Of a stretch of DNA of 64,000 nt, positions 56,087 through 64,000 are shown in pieces. The notes under the pieces were generated by a model, which was given only the letters and a program-made list of their open reading frames with translations, was not told the DNA's origin and did not search any database. A program made the position numbers and the translations under genes. Every line of letters begins with the position of its first letter. The first letter of the stretch is position 1. Source of the DNA: Pelobacter propionicus DSM 2379 (GTDB taxonomy: Bacteria > Desulfobacterota > Desulfuromonadia > Geobacterales > Pseudopelobacteraceae); assembly GCF_000015045.1 (NCBI RefSeq), contig NC_008609.1, positions 3,262,001-3,326,000 of the forward strand, given 5' to 3'.

Positions 56087-56117
56087 AAGCGGCAGGAGAT
56101 CTGATCCCCTGCCGCTT
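56087..56117 (-). terminator. Intrinsic terminator for the pyrophosphatase gene
   Basis: Ten-base arms (56087-56096 and 56108-56117) are perfectly complementary, with extra pairing of GATC inside. On the minus strand the following sequence is CTTGTTTG, a moderate T-rich tail; the plus side reads TTC, so either direction is possible. Confidence 0.65.
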
Positions 56118-56143
56118 TTCGTTTATCGGAATGTGCGTTTCGC

Positions 56144-58198
56144 TTACATCATCTTGGCCAGGAGCGGCACGATCAGCAGCGACACGATGTTGATGATCTT
56201 GATCATCGGGTTGACCGCCGGACCGGCGGTGTCCTTGTAGGGGTCGCCGACGGTGTCGCCGGTAACGGCAGCCTTGTGGGCTTCGCCCCCCTTGCCGCCA
56301 TGGTGGCCGTCTTCGATGTACTTCTTGGCGTTATCCCAGGCACCGCCGCCGGTGGTCATGGAGATAGCCACGAAGATACCGGTGACGATGGTGCCGACGA
56401 TCACGCCGCCCAAGGCCTTGGGACCGAGGGTGAAGCCGACGATGACCGGAGCGAGGATCGGAATCAGGCCGGGAATGACCATCTCCTTGAGGGCGGTCTT
56501 GGTGACGATGTCCACGCAGGAGGCGTAGTCCGGCTTGCCGGTACCCTGCATGATGCCCTTGATCTCGCGGAACTGGCGACGGACTTCGATGACAACCGCG
56601 CCGCCGGCCTTGCCGACAGCTTCCATGCACTGGGCGGCGAAGTAGTAGGGGAGCATGCCGCCGATGAAGAGGCCGACGATGATGTAGGGATCGGACAGGT
56701 CGAAGGTGATGCTCTTGCCGGCCAGTTTCAGCTCATCCACATAGGAGGTGAACAGGATCACGGCGGCCAGACCGGCGGAGCCGATGGCGTATCCCTTGGT
56801 AACTGCCTTGGTGGTGTTGCCAACCGCATCCAGCGGGTCGGTGACGTCGCGGACCGACTTGTCCAGTTCGGCCATCTCGGCGATCCCGCCGGCGTTGTCG
56901 GTGATCGGGCCATAGGCGTCCATGGCGACCACGATTCCGGTGAGCGACAGCATGGAGACGGCGGCGATGGCGATGCCGTAGACACCGGCACACTCGAAGG
57001 AGATGACGATGCCGGCGGCGATAACGATCACCGGCAGGGCGGTGGCCTTCATGGAGACACCCAGACCGGCAATAACATTGGTGCCGTGGCCGGTTGTGGA
57101 GGCCTGGGCGATGTGCCGCACCGGAGCGTACTCGGTGGCGGTGTAATATTCGGTGATCCAGAAGATGGCGCCGGTCACCACCAGGCCCACCACCGAGGTG
57201 ATGAAGAGGTTAACCGCCGTGAAGGTCGTTCCCTCGGCATTGGTCAGCCCTTGGGGGAACATCTGGACGGTGATGAAGTAGAAGGCGACACAGGCCAGAA
57301 GACCTGAAACGATCAGCCCCTTGTAGAGGGCGGGCATGATCTTCTTGCTGGCGCCCAGCTTGACGAAGAAGGTGCCGATGATGGAGGCGATGATGGAAAC
57401 GCCACCCAGGATCAGCGGATAGCTGACAGCGCCCGGATTGCTGTTGAAGGCGATGGCGCCCAGCAGCATGGCGGCGATCAGGGTGACGGCATAGGTCTCG
57501 AACAGGTCGGCAGCCATGCCGGCGCAGTCGCCCACGTTGTCACCCACGTTGTCGGCGATAACCGCCGGGTTGCGGGGGTCGTCCTCGGGAATACCGGCCT
57601 CGACCTTGCCCACCAGGTCGGCGCCCACGTCGGCGCCCTTGGTGAAGATACCGCCGCCCAGACGGGCGAAGATGGAGATCAGCGAGCCGCCGAAGCCCAG
57701 ACCGACCAGCTGGCTGACAACGTCCTTGACCGGTGCGTCCGGCATGACCTGCTGCAGAAACATATAGTAGCCGGCAACACCCAAGAGGCCCAAGCCCACA
57801 ACCAGCATGCCGGTGATGGCGCCGCCCTTGAAGGCCACGTTCAGCGCCTTCTCGATGCCGGACTTGGCCGCCTCGGTGGTGCGCACGTTGGCGCGGACGG
57901 AGACGAACATGCCGATGAAGCCGGTCAGGCCGGAGAAGAGAGCACCGACAGCGAAGCCGACCGCGGTCTTCCACCCCAGAGACGCGAACAGGGCGATAAA
58001 CATGACCACGCCGACCACGGAGATAATCGTGTACTGGCGCTTCATGTAAGCACCGGCACCCTCCTGGATGGCCGCAGCGATCTGGCGCATCCGCTCGTTA
58101 CCCTGGGGAAGCCCCAGGATCCACTGTGCGGACACAAGACCGTACGCAACGGCTGCAACGGCGCAAGCCAGTGCAAAGATAACAGCATACTGTTCCAT
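56144..58198 (-). CDS. hppA: Membrane-bound proton-pumping pyrophosphatase, K+-independent type
   Basis: A 684-residue integral membrane enzyme of about 16 helices that couples PPi hydrolysis to proton translocation. Substrate-binding segments [20 protein letters not shown] and DNVGDNVGD are intact. In [10 protein letters not shown] the residues K464 and T467 occupy the positions (Lys then Thr three residues later) that mark K+-independent H+-PPases; K+-dependent forms have Ala there. It probably conserves the energy of biosynthetic pyrophosphate in an anaerobe. A strong -35 lies upstream on the minus strand, and a terminator downstream, so the gene stands alone. Confidence 0.95.
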   Translation of the reverse strand: MEQYAVIFALACAVAAVAYGLVSAQWILGLPQGNERMRQIAAAIQEGAGAYMKRQYTIISVVGVVMFIALFASLGWKTAVGFAVGALFSGLTGFIGMFVSVRANVRTTEAAKSGIEKALNVAFKGGAITGMLVVGLGLLGVAGYYMFLQQVMPDAPVKDVVSQLVGLGFGGSLISIFARLGGGIFTKGADVGADLVGKVEAGIPEDDPRNPAVIADNVGDNVGDCAGMAADLFETYAVTLIAAMLLGAIAFNSNPGAVSYPLILGGVSIIASIIGTFFVKLGASKKIMPALYKGLIVSGLLACVAFYFITVQMFPQGLTNAEGTTFTAVNLFITSVVGLVVTGAIFWITEYYTATEYAPVRHIAQASTTGHGTNVIAGLGVSMKATALPVIVIAAGIVISFECAGVYGIAIAAVSMLSLTGIVVAMDAYGPITDNAGGIAEMAELDKSVRDVTDPLDAVGNTTKAVTKGYAIGSAGLAAVILFTSYVDELKLAGKSITFDLSDPYIIVGLFIGGMLPYYFAAQCMEAVGKAGGAVVIEVRRQFREIKGIMQGTGKPDYASCVDIVTKTALKEMVIPGLIPILAPVIVGFTLGPKALGGVIVGTIVTGIFVAISMTTGGGAWDNAKKYIEDGHHGGKGGEAHKAAVTGDTVGDPYKDTAGPAVNPMIKIINIVSLLIVPLLAKMM

Positions 58199-58266
58199 TG
58201 TTACAAACCCTCCTGAATATATTCAGCCTTCATGGCTGTAGTACGCCCCGGCGTAAAAACGGGAAA

Positions 58267-58298
58267 TTGTTAAACAAAAATGTCTGTTTTGTCAACAA
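58267..58298 (-). promoter_or_regulatory. hppA promoter with overlapping imperfect palindrome
   Basis: On the minus strand a perfect TTGACA (58290-58295), a 17-base spacer and TAACAA (58267-58272) form a sigma-70 promoter. The same bases make an imperfect inverted repeat, TTGTTAAACAAAA (58267-58279) against TTTTGTCAACAA (58287-58298), which could be an operator. Confidence 0.6.
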
Positions 58299-58438
58299 TT
58301 ATGTTTTACAAAACGCCATATCCGCCCGCCACCGCCGGCAGGGAACAGCACCACTGAATACCGTTTTCTTCCCGTATTGTCATGGCAAGCTCTTCCATGC
58401 TATACATGAGCAACATTTTATCCCCAGGAGCAACTCCC

Positions 58439-59257
58439 ATGAAAACGAAATCAGCCATCATCCTGCTGTCGCTCTGCATTACCCTGACCGGATGCGCCAC
58501 ACAGGGTTCCCTCGATACGACCCGCAACGATATCAACGCCGTCAAGACCCGCCTGTTCTCCGTGGAAAAGGACATGGACGGAATCCGCGGCGAATCAAAG
58601 GATCGCCTGGATGCTCTGGAACGAGAGATGAAATCCGAAATGGCCTCTGTCCGTAAGATAGCCGCCGATGTCCAGGCGTCGGGAGAGACTACCAGGAACG
58701 AAATGCTGGCACTGAACGGCAAACTGGATGACATGTCGAAACCGGCCGACGAGCAGTCGCGCTACCGCGAGGACACTGACAAGCGCATCATCTCCCTGGA
58801 AGAGCGGATCGTCAAACTCCAGGCAACGGTGGACGGCCTTGTCGGAAAGGGCGCCGAGTCCGAGAAGTTCAAGGACGCCACGCCTCCCGCGGACGCCATC
58901 TACCTGAAAGGGCTGGAAGCGTTCAAGGCCGGAAACATGCCCGCGGCCCGGGACTTTTTCGCCACGTTCATCGCAGAGCACCCCAAACACGAACTGGTGG
59001 GCAACGCCCGCTACTGGACCGCCGAAGCGCTCTACGCAGAGAAGAATTATGAAGCGGCAATCGTCTCGTTCCAGGACGTGATAAAAAATCACCCCAAACT
59101 GTCCAAGATCCCCGCTGCCATGCTCAAACAGGGCAGGGCCTTCAAGGCGATCAAGGACCCCAACAGCGCCAGATACGTGTTAAAAAAGTTGATTGCAACC
59201 TACCCCAAGAGTGAAGAGGCGAAGAGGGCCGGCGAACTTCTCAAGGAGATCAAATAG
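58439..59257 (+). CDS. Outer-membrane-associated TPR lipoprotein, CpoB/YbgF-like
   Basis: A 272-residue lipoprotein. The lipobox LTGC (Cys at about residue 18) follows a short signal peptide. An N-terminal coiled coil (about 30-150, Asp/Lys/Glu heptads) precedes three TPR-like repeats in the last 120 residues (YLKGLEAFKAGNMPAARDFF, YWTAEALYAEKNYEAAIVSF, and KQGRAFKAIKDPNSARYVLK). This is the YbgF/CpoB layout that coordinates the Tol-Pal system with peptidoglycan synthesis; here no tol-pal genes are adjacent, and CpoB is normally a soluble periplasmic protein rather than a lipoprotein. The start is ATG 58439 with AGGAG 8 bases upstream; the frame extends to 58382. Confidence 0.75.
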   Translation: MKTKSAIILLSLCITLTGCATQGSLDTTRNDINAVKTRLFSVEKDMDGIRGESKDRLDALEREMKSEMASVRKIAADVQASGETTRNEMLALNGKLDDMSKPADEQSRYREDTDKRIISLEERIVKLQATVDGLVGKGAESEKFKDATPPADAIYLKGLEAFKAGNMPAARDFFATFIAEHPKHELVGNARYWTAEALYAEKNYEAAIVSFQDVIKNHPKLSKIPAAMLKQGRAFKAIKDPNSARYVLKKLIATYPKSEEAKRAGELLKEIK

Positions 59258-59279
59258 CCGCCCCCGGCAGCAACCCAGC

Positions 59280-59786
59280 CTACCGCCCTTCCTTCTCGTT
59301 CCAGAGCGGGTTGTTCCTGTCGTCGGGGTGCAATTTGGCTGTCTCAGCCGGATCCACATGCCAGAAGGAGTGGTCTATGGCCCCTTCCCGGTATTCATGC
59401 TTTCTGCCATGGGTGAAGGGACACCACCAGTTTTCAACTATTTTCACCAGGTAGGACATGTAGCAGAACAGGGCCACGCTCAGCGGGCAGTAGAGTTTGC
59501 AGTTGAACACCCAAAAAATGCGATAATGGGCCACATGGTACCAGGGGACGTTGATTGTCGGCTGCTCGCTGTTGCGGTAGCGGTGGGAGACCCATTCTGG
59601 GACGAACTCCCCGTATGACTTGATCTGCATGCCACCGACATATTTCAGGTGCGTCCTGACCAGCAGCACGCCGACGATCACAAACGGCACCGTGGTCAGG
59701 ATCGGCAGGTAAATCAGCGGCACTCCCAACAACATCTTCCAGAAGGGTCGTTTCTCGTAGTTGCATCCTATCCGTACCCGCTCCAT
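59280..59786 (-). CDS. Small membrane protein of unknown function
   Basis: A 168-residue protein that I do not recognise. It has two hydrophobic segments: about 20-46 (PLIYLPILTTVPFVIVGVLL) and about 95-115 (LSVALFCYMSYLVKIVENW). The loop between them and the C-terminus are rich in His, Trp, Cys and aromatic residues (WYHVAHYRIFW, WCPFTHGRKHEY, HSFWHVDPAE), a composition compatible with metal or heme coordination but not a known motif. The start is ATG 59786, with AGGAGG 5 bases upstream; the longer frame begins with GTG at 59792. It is separated from the his operon by a strong terminator, so it needs its own promoter. Confidence 0.6.
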   Translation of the reverse strand: MERVRIGCNYEKRPFWKMLLGVPLIYLPILTTVPFVIVGVLLVRTHLKYVGGMQIKSYGEFVPEWVSHRYRNSEQPTINVPWYHVAHYRIFWVFNCKLYCPLSVALFCYMSYLVKIVENWWCPFTHGRKHEYREGAIDHSFWHVDPAETAKLHPDDRNNPLWNEKEGR

Positions 59787-59832
59787 CCCCACCTCCTCTT
59801 CCGTCGTTCATCCTTCCATCACATGGCACAAC

Positions 59833-59868
59833 AAAAAAAGGGCGTCCTTGAACGGATCGCCCTTTTTT
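59833..59868 (-). terminator. Intrinsic terminator after the his cluster
   Basis: A-rich/T-rich arms extended by GGGCG/CGCCC (59834-59844 and 59858-59868) form a symmetric hairpin with T-runs on both strands. It lies 20 bp after the hisB stop codon on the minus strand. Confidence 0.85.
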
Positions 59869-59887
59869 CGCTGGATTGTGGGGAGCG

Positions 59888-60475
59888 CTACAGGACCCCC
59901 TTGGTGGACATGACACCTTCTACCCGCGGGTCCAGGCGGGTGGCCATATCCATGGCCCGACCGACCGCCTTGAAGCAGGCTTCAATGATGTGGTGCAGAT
60001 TGTCGCCGTACAGCAGGTTGATGTGCAGGTTTATGCCACAGTGGTTGGCAAAGGCCTGGAAGAATTCCTGTGCCAGCTCAACATCGAAATCCCCGACCTT
60101 GGCCTTGGGGAGGTCGACGTTATAGACCAGGTAGGGGCGGCCGGAGATATCCACAACCGCGCTTGCCAGGGTCTCGTCCATGGGGACCGTGACCTGCCCA
60201 TAGCGGTTGATCCCCTGCTTGTCGGCCAGGGCCTGCTTGAAGGCCTCTCCCAGCACGATGCCGATATCCTCCACCGTATGGTGGAAGTCGATCTGGGTGT
60301 CGCCACACGCCTCCAGGCTCAGGTCGAAGAGCCCGTGGCGGGCGAAGAGGTTGAGCATGTGGTCGAGGAAGGGGACCCCACTGCCGATGGATGTCTCCCC
60401 CCTGCCGTCGATATTCAGGGTGAGCCGTATCCTGGTTTCACTGGTATTCCGTTCAATGGTCGCCGTTCGAGTCAT
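59888..60475 (-). CDS. hisB: Imidazoleglycerol-phosphate dehydratase
   Basis: A 195-residue single-function HisB, sixth enzyme of histidine synthesis, dehydrating IGP to imidazole acetol phosphate. Manganese-binding His/Glu motifs are seen as [27 protein letters not shown] and [12 protein letters not shown]. No N-terminal phosphatase domain is present, so histidinol-phosphatase is elsewhere. The start is ATG 60475, with GGGAGG 4 bases upstream; the frame runs on to 60727 as a shadow of hisC. It is the last gene of the cluster, 17 bp after hisC. Confidence 0.96.
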   Translation of the reverse strand: MTRTATIERNTSETRIRLTLNIDGRGETSIGSGVPFLDHMLNLFARHGLFDLSLEACGDTQIDFHHTVEDIGIVLGEAFKQALADKQGINRYGQVTVPMDETLASAVVDISGRPYLVYNVDLPKAKVGDFDVELAQEFFQAFANHCGINLHINLLYGDNLHHIIEACFKAVGRAMDMATRLDPRVEGVMSTKGVL

Positions 60476-60492
60476 CGTTCCTCCCGGGGATC

Positions 60493-61545
60493 TTAGGCAA
60501 TTTCCGCAAGCGCGGCCAGGGTCAGTTCCATCTCCTGGCGGGTGCCGATGGAAATCCTCAGGCCATGGGCCAGGATCGGATCGGAGAAATGGCGCACCAG
60601 GATCTTGCGGCTGTACAGGGCATCGTAGACCCTCCTGCCGTTGCGGTCGGGCGGAGAGGCGAAGACAAAATTGGTCTGGGAGGGGATCAGGCTGAAGCCG
60701 ATGGAGCGCAGTCCGGCGGAAAACCACTCCCTGGTTTCCCGGATCCTGGCACAGGACTGGCGGAAGTACTCCTGGTCGCCCAGCGAGGCGATGCAGGATG
60801 CCTGGGCCAGGCGGTCAAGGTTGTAGTGGTCGCGGATCTTGTCCAGGGCGGCGACAATCTCCGGCCGGGCAATGGCCAGCCCCAGGCGCATGCCGGCCAG
60901 GGCGTAGCTCTTGGAGAAGGTGCGGGTGACCACCACGTTCTCGTACTTCCTGACCAGCTCCAGGGCGTTTGTATCAGCAAAATCGGCGTAGGCCTCGTCG
61001 ATCACCAGCAGCCCCTGGCAGCTGCGGGCGATCTCTTCCACATAGGAGAGCGGGAACGAGAAGCCCAGCGGCGCATTGGGGGTGGTCAGGAAGAAGACCC
61101 TGCCCTGGTATCGATCGGGGAAGCCGGCGATGCGAAAATCCTCCGTCAGGCCGAAGGTCCGCACTTTGGCCCCCTGGATCTCGGACAGGGTAGCGTAGTA
61201 GGAGTAGGAGGGGTGGACATAGCCGACTTCGTCCCCCTCGGAGGCACAGGCGCGGATCAGGTTGTTGAGCAGTTCGTCGGAACCGTTGGCCATGATGATC
61301 CAGGAGGGATCGAAGCCATACAGCTCCGAGGCAGCTTCTCGCAGCCTCTGGCTGGAAGCGCTGGGGTAGGTGCGCAGCGAGGCGCCGTCGTCGCCCATCT
61401 CGGCCAGGATGGCCTCCCGCACCTTCGGCGAGGGGGGATAGGGGTTTTCGTTGGTGTTGAGTTTAATCCAGGAGGATATGTCCTCGGGCTGATAGCCGGG
61501 GACGTAGCCCTGCATGCTGGCGATGTTGGAGCGGAGAAGCATCAT
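60493..61545 (-). CDS. hisC: Histidinol-phosphate aminotransferase
   Basis: A 350-residue PLP-dependent class I/II aminotransferase that converts imidazole acetol phosphate to histidinol phosphate. Landmarks: [13 protein letters not shown] at the N-terminus, MANGSDELL (phosphate site), VIDEAYADF (the Asp contacting PLP) and [14 protein letters not shown] with the PLP-binding lysine. It starts 41 bp after hisD and overlaps nothing; two adjacent ATGs (61545 and 61542) are both possible. The SD is weak. Confidence 0.95.
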   Translation of the reverse strand: MMLLRSNIASMQGYVPGYQPEDISSWIKLNTNENPYPPSPKVREAILAEMGDDGASLRTYPSASSQRLREAASELYGFDPSWIIMANGSDELLNNLIRACASEGDEVGYVHPSYSYYATLSEIQGAKVRTFGLTEDFRIAGFPDRYQGRVFFLTTPNAPLGFSFPLSYVEEIARSCQGLLVIDEAYADFADTNALELVRKYENVVVTRTFSKSYALAGMRLGLAIARPEIVAALDKIRDHYNLDRLAQASCIASLGDQEYFRQSCARIRETREWFSAGLRSIGFSLIPSQTNFVFASPPDRNGRRVYDALYSRKILVRHFSDPILAHGLRISIGTRQEMELTLAALAEIA

Positions 61546-61586
61546 TTCAGAAACCCTTGCGATCTAAATATGAAAGAAGAGAGAAC

Positions 61587-62879
61587 CTATCTATCGAGCC
61601 GTATGGAGACCGACCTGGCATGCGCCTCCAGCCCCTCCAGTCCGGCAATCCTGACGATGTCGCGCCCCAGGCGCTTCAGTCCCCCTTCAGAGAGGCAGAC
61701 GATGGACGACTTCTTGACGAAATCATCCACCGAGAGCGGTGAGAAGAAGCGAGCCGTACCCCCGGTGGGGAGGGTGTGGTTCGGGCCTGCCAGATAGTCG
61801 CCGGCGGCCTCGGGAGTCCAGTGCCCCATGAAGATGGCACCCGCGTTGGTGATGGCCGGCAGCAGGCTGAAGGGATCGGCAACAGCCAGTTCCAGGTGCT
61901 CGGGCGCGATGCGGTTGGAAAAAGCCACCGCTTCGTCCAGCGAACCAGCCACGATGATGGCGCCGTAACTCTCCCAGGAAGCCCGGGCGATGCTCTCCCG
62001 GGAGAGGAGCCCCAGCTGGCGCTCGACCTCGCCCGCCACCCTTTCGCCAAAGGAACGGTCGGTGGTGATCAGGATCGACGAGGCCAGTTCGTCGTGCTCG
62101 GCTTGGGAGAGCAGGTCGGAGGCCACGTGGGCGGTATCGCCGCTGCCGTCGTTGATCACCAGGATCTCGCTGGGACCAGCTATCATGTCGATGCCCACCT
62201 GCCCGAACACCAGCTTCTTGGCCGTTGCTACGTAGATGTTACCGGGGCCGGTGATCTTGTCCACCCGGGGGATGGTTGCGGTGCCGTAGGCCAGTGCCGC
62301 CACGGCCTGGGCCCCGCCGATGCGGAAGATGCGATCCACACCGGAGAGGCGCGCCGCGGCCAGCACGTGGGGGTTGACCTCTCCGCCCGGTGTCGGCGTC
62401 ACCATGAGGATTTCACGGACGCCGGCAACACGGGCGGGAACGGCGTTCATGATCACGCTGCTGGGGTAGCTGGCCTTGCCTCCCGGCACATAGATACCGA
62501 CCCGCTCCAGAGGGGTCACCTTCTGCCCCAGCATGATATCCGGCTCTTCGGTGGAGAGCCAGGTCTGCTGGCGCTGCTTCTCGTGAAAGCGGGTTACCCG
62601 CTCCACTGCATGTCGCAGGCTGGCCAGGTCGTCAGCAGCCACGGCCGCAAGGGCGGCGTCGATCTCCGTCTCCCCGACCTCCAGTTCAGCCACGGAGGAA
62701 GTCTCGAGGCGGTCGAAACGACGGGTCAGGTCCAGCAGCGCCTGGTCCCCCCGCGAGCGCACATCGGCGATGATCTCCGCCACGCTCCCCTCAACGGCGC
62801 GGTCGATCTCCTCGCCACGGGAGAGGATCACGGCGAAGCGCTCTCCAAAGTCGGTGTCGCGCATGTCCATCAGCTTCAT
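61587..62879 (-). CDS. hisD: Histidinol dehydrogenase
   Basis: A 430-residue zinc enzyme oxidising histidinol to histidine in two NAD-dependent steps. Conserved segments include VPGGKASYPSSVIMNAVPA, GPGNIYVATAKK, IAGPSEILVINDGSGD and LLSQAEHDELASS, which carries zinc-ligand and base residues. The start ATG overlaps the hisG stop by four bases. A GGAG SD lies within hisG. Length is normal. Confidence 0.96.
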   Translation of the reverse strand: MKLMDMRDTDFGERFAVILSRGEEIDRAVEGSVAEIIADVRSRGDQALLDLTRRFDRLETSSVAELEVGETEIDAALAAVAADDLASLRHAVERVTRFHEKQRQQTWLSTEEPDIMLGQKVTPLERVGIYVPGGKASYPSSVIMNAVPARVAGVREILMVTPTPGGEVNPHVLAAARLSGVDRIFRIGGAQAVAALAYGTATIPRVDKITGPGNIYVATAKKLVFGQVGIDMIAGPSEILVINDGSGDTAHVASDLLSQAEHDELASSILITTDRSFGERVAGEVERQLGLLSRESIARASWESYGAIIVAGSLDEAVAFSNRIAPEHLELAVADPFSLLPAITNAGAIFMGHWTPEAAGDYLAGPNHTLPTGGTARFFSPLSVDDFVKKSSIVCLSEGGLKRLGRDIVRIAGLEGLEAHARSVSIRLDR

Positions 62880-63514
62880 ATGACCTGCTCCAAATTGCGG
62901 ATGATGCCGCTGATCCGCTCATGCTTGGTCTTCAGGCTGGCACGGTTGACGATCAGGCGGGTGGTGATTTCGGCTATGGTCTCCACCTCAACCAGGCCAT
63001 TCTGGCGCAGGGTCTCGCCGGTGGAAACCAGGTCCACGATCCGCTCGGAAAGCCCCACCAGCGGCGCCAGTTCGATGGAGCCATACAGCTTGATGATCTC
63101 CACCTGGATCCCCTTGGCGGCAAAGTAGTTTCCGGCAACATGGGGATACTTGGTGGCGATGCGGATGTGTGACCAAGCAGAGGGGTCGTCATGGGTGGCC
63201 AGGTTGGCAGGCTCGGCCACCATCATCCGGCAATAGCCGAACTTCAGGTCAAGCGGCTCGTAGAGGTCCTTGTCCTGCTCCATAAGGGTGTCCTTGCCCA
63301 CGATACCCAAGTCGGCGCTGCCGTACTCCACGTAGGTGGGGACATCGGTGGCGCGTACGATCATGTAGCGCATCTTCTGAAGCGGGTTTTCGAAGATCAG
63401 TTTGCGGGAATCGCCCAGCAGTTCCCGGCAGTCGATGCCGATCCTGCCGAACAGGTCAACGGATTCTTCAAGGATGCGTCCCTTGGGAATGGCGATGGTG
63501 ATGAAATCGTTCAT
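62876..63514 (-). CDS. hisG: ATP phosphoribosyltransferase, short HisG form
   Basis: A 212-residue catalytic subunit for the first step of histidine synthesis. [19 protein letters not shown] and [14 protein letters not shown] are landmarks, and [18 protein letters not shown] is the PRPP-site signature. It lacks the C-terminal regulatory (PII-like) domain of long HisG, so it should need a HisZ partner for activity and feedback control; none is in this window. The start is ATG 63514, overlapping the murA stop by four bases; the frame extends upstream only as a shadow of murA. Confidence 0.95.
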   Translation of the reverse strand: MNDFITIAIPKGRILEESVDLFGRIGIDCRELLGDSRKLIFENPLQKMRYMIVRATDVPTYVEYGSADLGIVGKDTLMEQDKDLYEPLDLKFGYCRMMVAEPANLATHDDPSAWSHIRIATKYPHVAGNYFAAKGIQVEIIKLYGSIELAPLVGLSERIVDLVSTGETLRQNGLVEVETIAEITTRLIVNRASLKTKHERISGIIRNLEQVI

Positions 63515-64000
63515 TCTTGGACTCTCACGATGTTTGCGCCCAGGCCGGCCAGTTTCTTCTCGATGGACTCGTAGCCACGGTCCAGGTGGTAGATCCGGGA
63601 GACCTCGGTGGTATTGTCCGATGTCAGGCCAGCCAGGATGAGGGAGGCGGAGGCGCGCAGGTCGGTGGCCATGACCGGCGCCCCGGAGAGCTTTTTGACC
63701 CCCTTGACCGTGGCGACATTCCCCTCGATGACGATGTCGGCCCCGAAGCGTAACAGCTCGGCCACATGCATGAAACGATTCTCGAAGATATTCTCCGAGA
63801 TGACGCTGGCTCCATCCGCCTTGCACATCAGCGCCATGAACTGCGCCTGCATGTCGGTGGGGAAACCGGGGTAGGGGCGGGTCTTGATGTTGACGCTGCG
63901 GATTTTCCTTGGCCCCTTGACCCTTACCACGTTGTCGCGGCTGCTGATCTCCACGCCGGCGTCCTGAAGCTTGAATACCAGCGCATCCAGATGCTCCAGT
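63511..64000 (-). CDS. murA: UDP-GlcNAc 1-carboxyvinyltransferase MurA, 5' part outside the window
   Basis: The reading frame is open to the right edge, so only the C-terminal 162 residues or so are visible. [16 protein letters not shown] contains the conserved catalytic-loop Asp of MurA, and [34 protein letters not shown] and [18 protein letters not shown] are standard C-terminal segments. MurA transfers enolpyruvate from PEP to UDP-GlcNAc, the first committed step of peptidoglycan. Its stop overlaps the hisG start, coupling it to the his cluster. The PEP-adduct cysteine lies outside the window. Confidence 0.95.
   Translation of the reverse strand, partial: LEHLDALVFKLQDAGVEISSRDNVVRVKGPRKIRSVNIKTRPYPGFPTDMQAQFMALMCKADGASVISENIFENRFMHVAELLRFGADIVIEGNVATVKGVKKLSGAPVMATDLRASASLILAGLTSDNTTEVSRIYHLDRGYESIEKKLAGLGANIVRVQE

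Overview
The window looks like chromosomal DNA of a Geobacterales bacterium (Geobacter, Trichlorobacter or 'Pelobacter propionicus' type). The lineage is inferred from content, not from a database search: GC-rich coding, a multiheme cytochrome of the octaheme nitrite reductase type, many PAS-containing sensor kinases, a GGDEF/EAL protein and a chemoreceptor, a proton-pumping pyrophosphatase, and a Gram-negative envelope locus. I see no tRNA, rRNA, CRISPR array, phage or transposase. Start codons were chosen mainly from Shine-Dalgarno (SD) spacing, and several differ from the longest ORF.

Left part (1-18.9 kb). A FIST sensory protein is cut by the left edge. It is followed by an EcsC-like/TM2-zinc-ribbon pair on the minus strand, a radical SAM protein, a CHASE4-PAS-GGDEF-EAL c-di-GMP enzyme, a methyl-accepting chemotaxis protein, an octaheme cytochrome on the minus strand with the marks of the ONR/TvNiR nitrite reductases, a Bcp peroxiredoxin, a YceI protein and a sensor kinase with a PhnD-like periplasmic domain. 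A minus-strand prmC-hpt-purine permease operon, a further PAS kinase and a cyclophilin complete this part.

Sensory block (18.9-27.9 kb). Five consecutive minus-strand genes encode a PAS kinase with a degenerate receiver-like N-terminus, a stand-alone receiver, a REC-PAS-HWE/HisKA_2 kinase, a multi-PAS HisKA_2 kinase and a REC-PAS-GAF-PAS-HK-REC hybrid. No DNA-binding output domain is encoded among them.

Envelope locus (28.2-55.1 kb). After RNase E/G and lysS there is a long co-directional run: lolC/E-lolD-bamA-skp-lpxD-fabZ-lpxA-gnnA-gnnB-lpxB-msbA-lpxL-like-waaA-lpxK-trm112, then LPS core or surface-polysaccharide genes (GT52-like, an unknown protein, a pyruvyltransferase family member, GT9, GT4, an unknown membrane protein). 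Together they cover lipoprotein release, outer-membrane protein assembly, and lipid A synthesis, export and glycosylation. The gnnA/gnnB pair between lpxA and lpxB predicts a 3-amino (amide-linked) lipid A.

Right part (55.1-64 kb). tcdA, a K+-independent-type H+-pyrophosphatase, a CpoB-like TPR lipoprotein, an unknown membrane protein, and a minus-strand murA-hisG-hisD-hisC-hisB cluster whose murA runs off the right edge. Three intergenic gaps (32.4, 45.9 and 56.0 kb) carry related-looking GC-rich inverted repeats.
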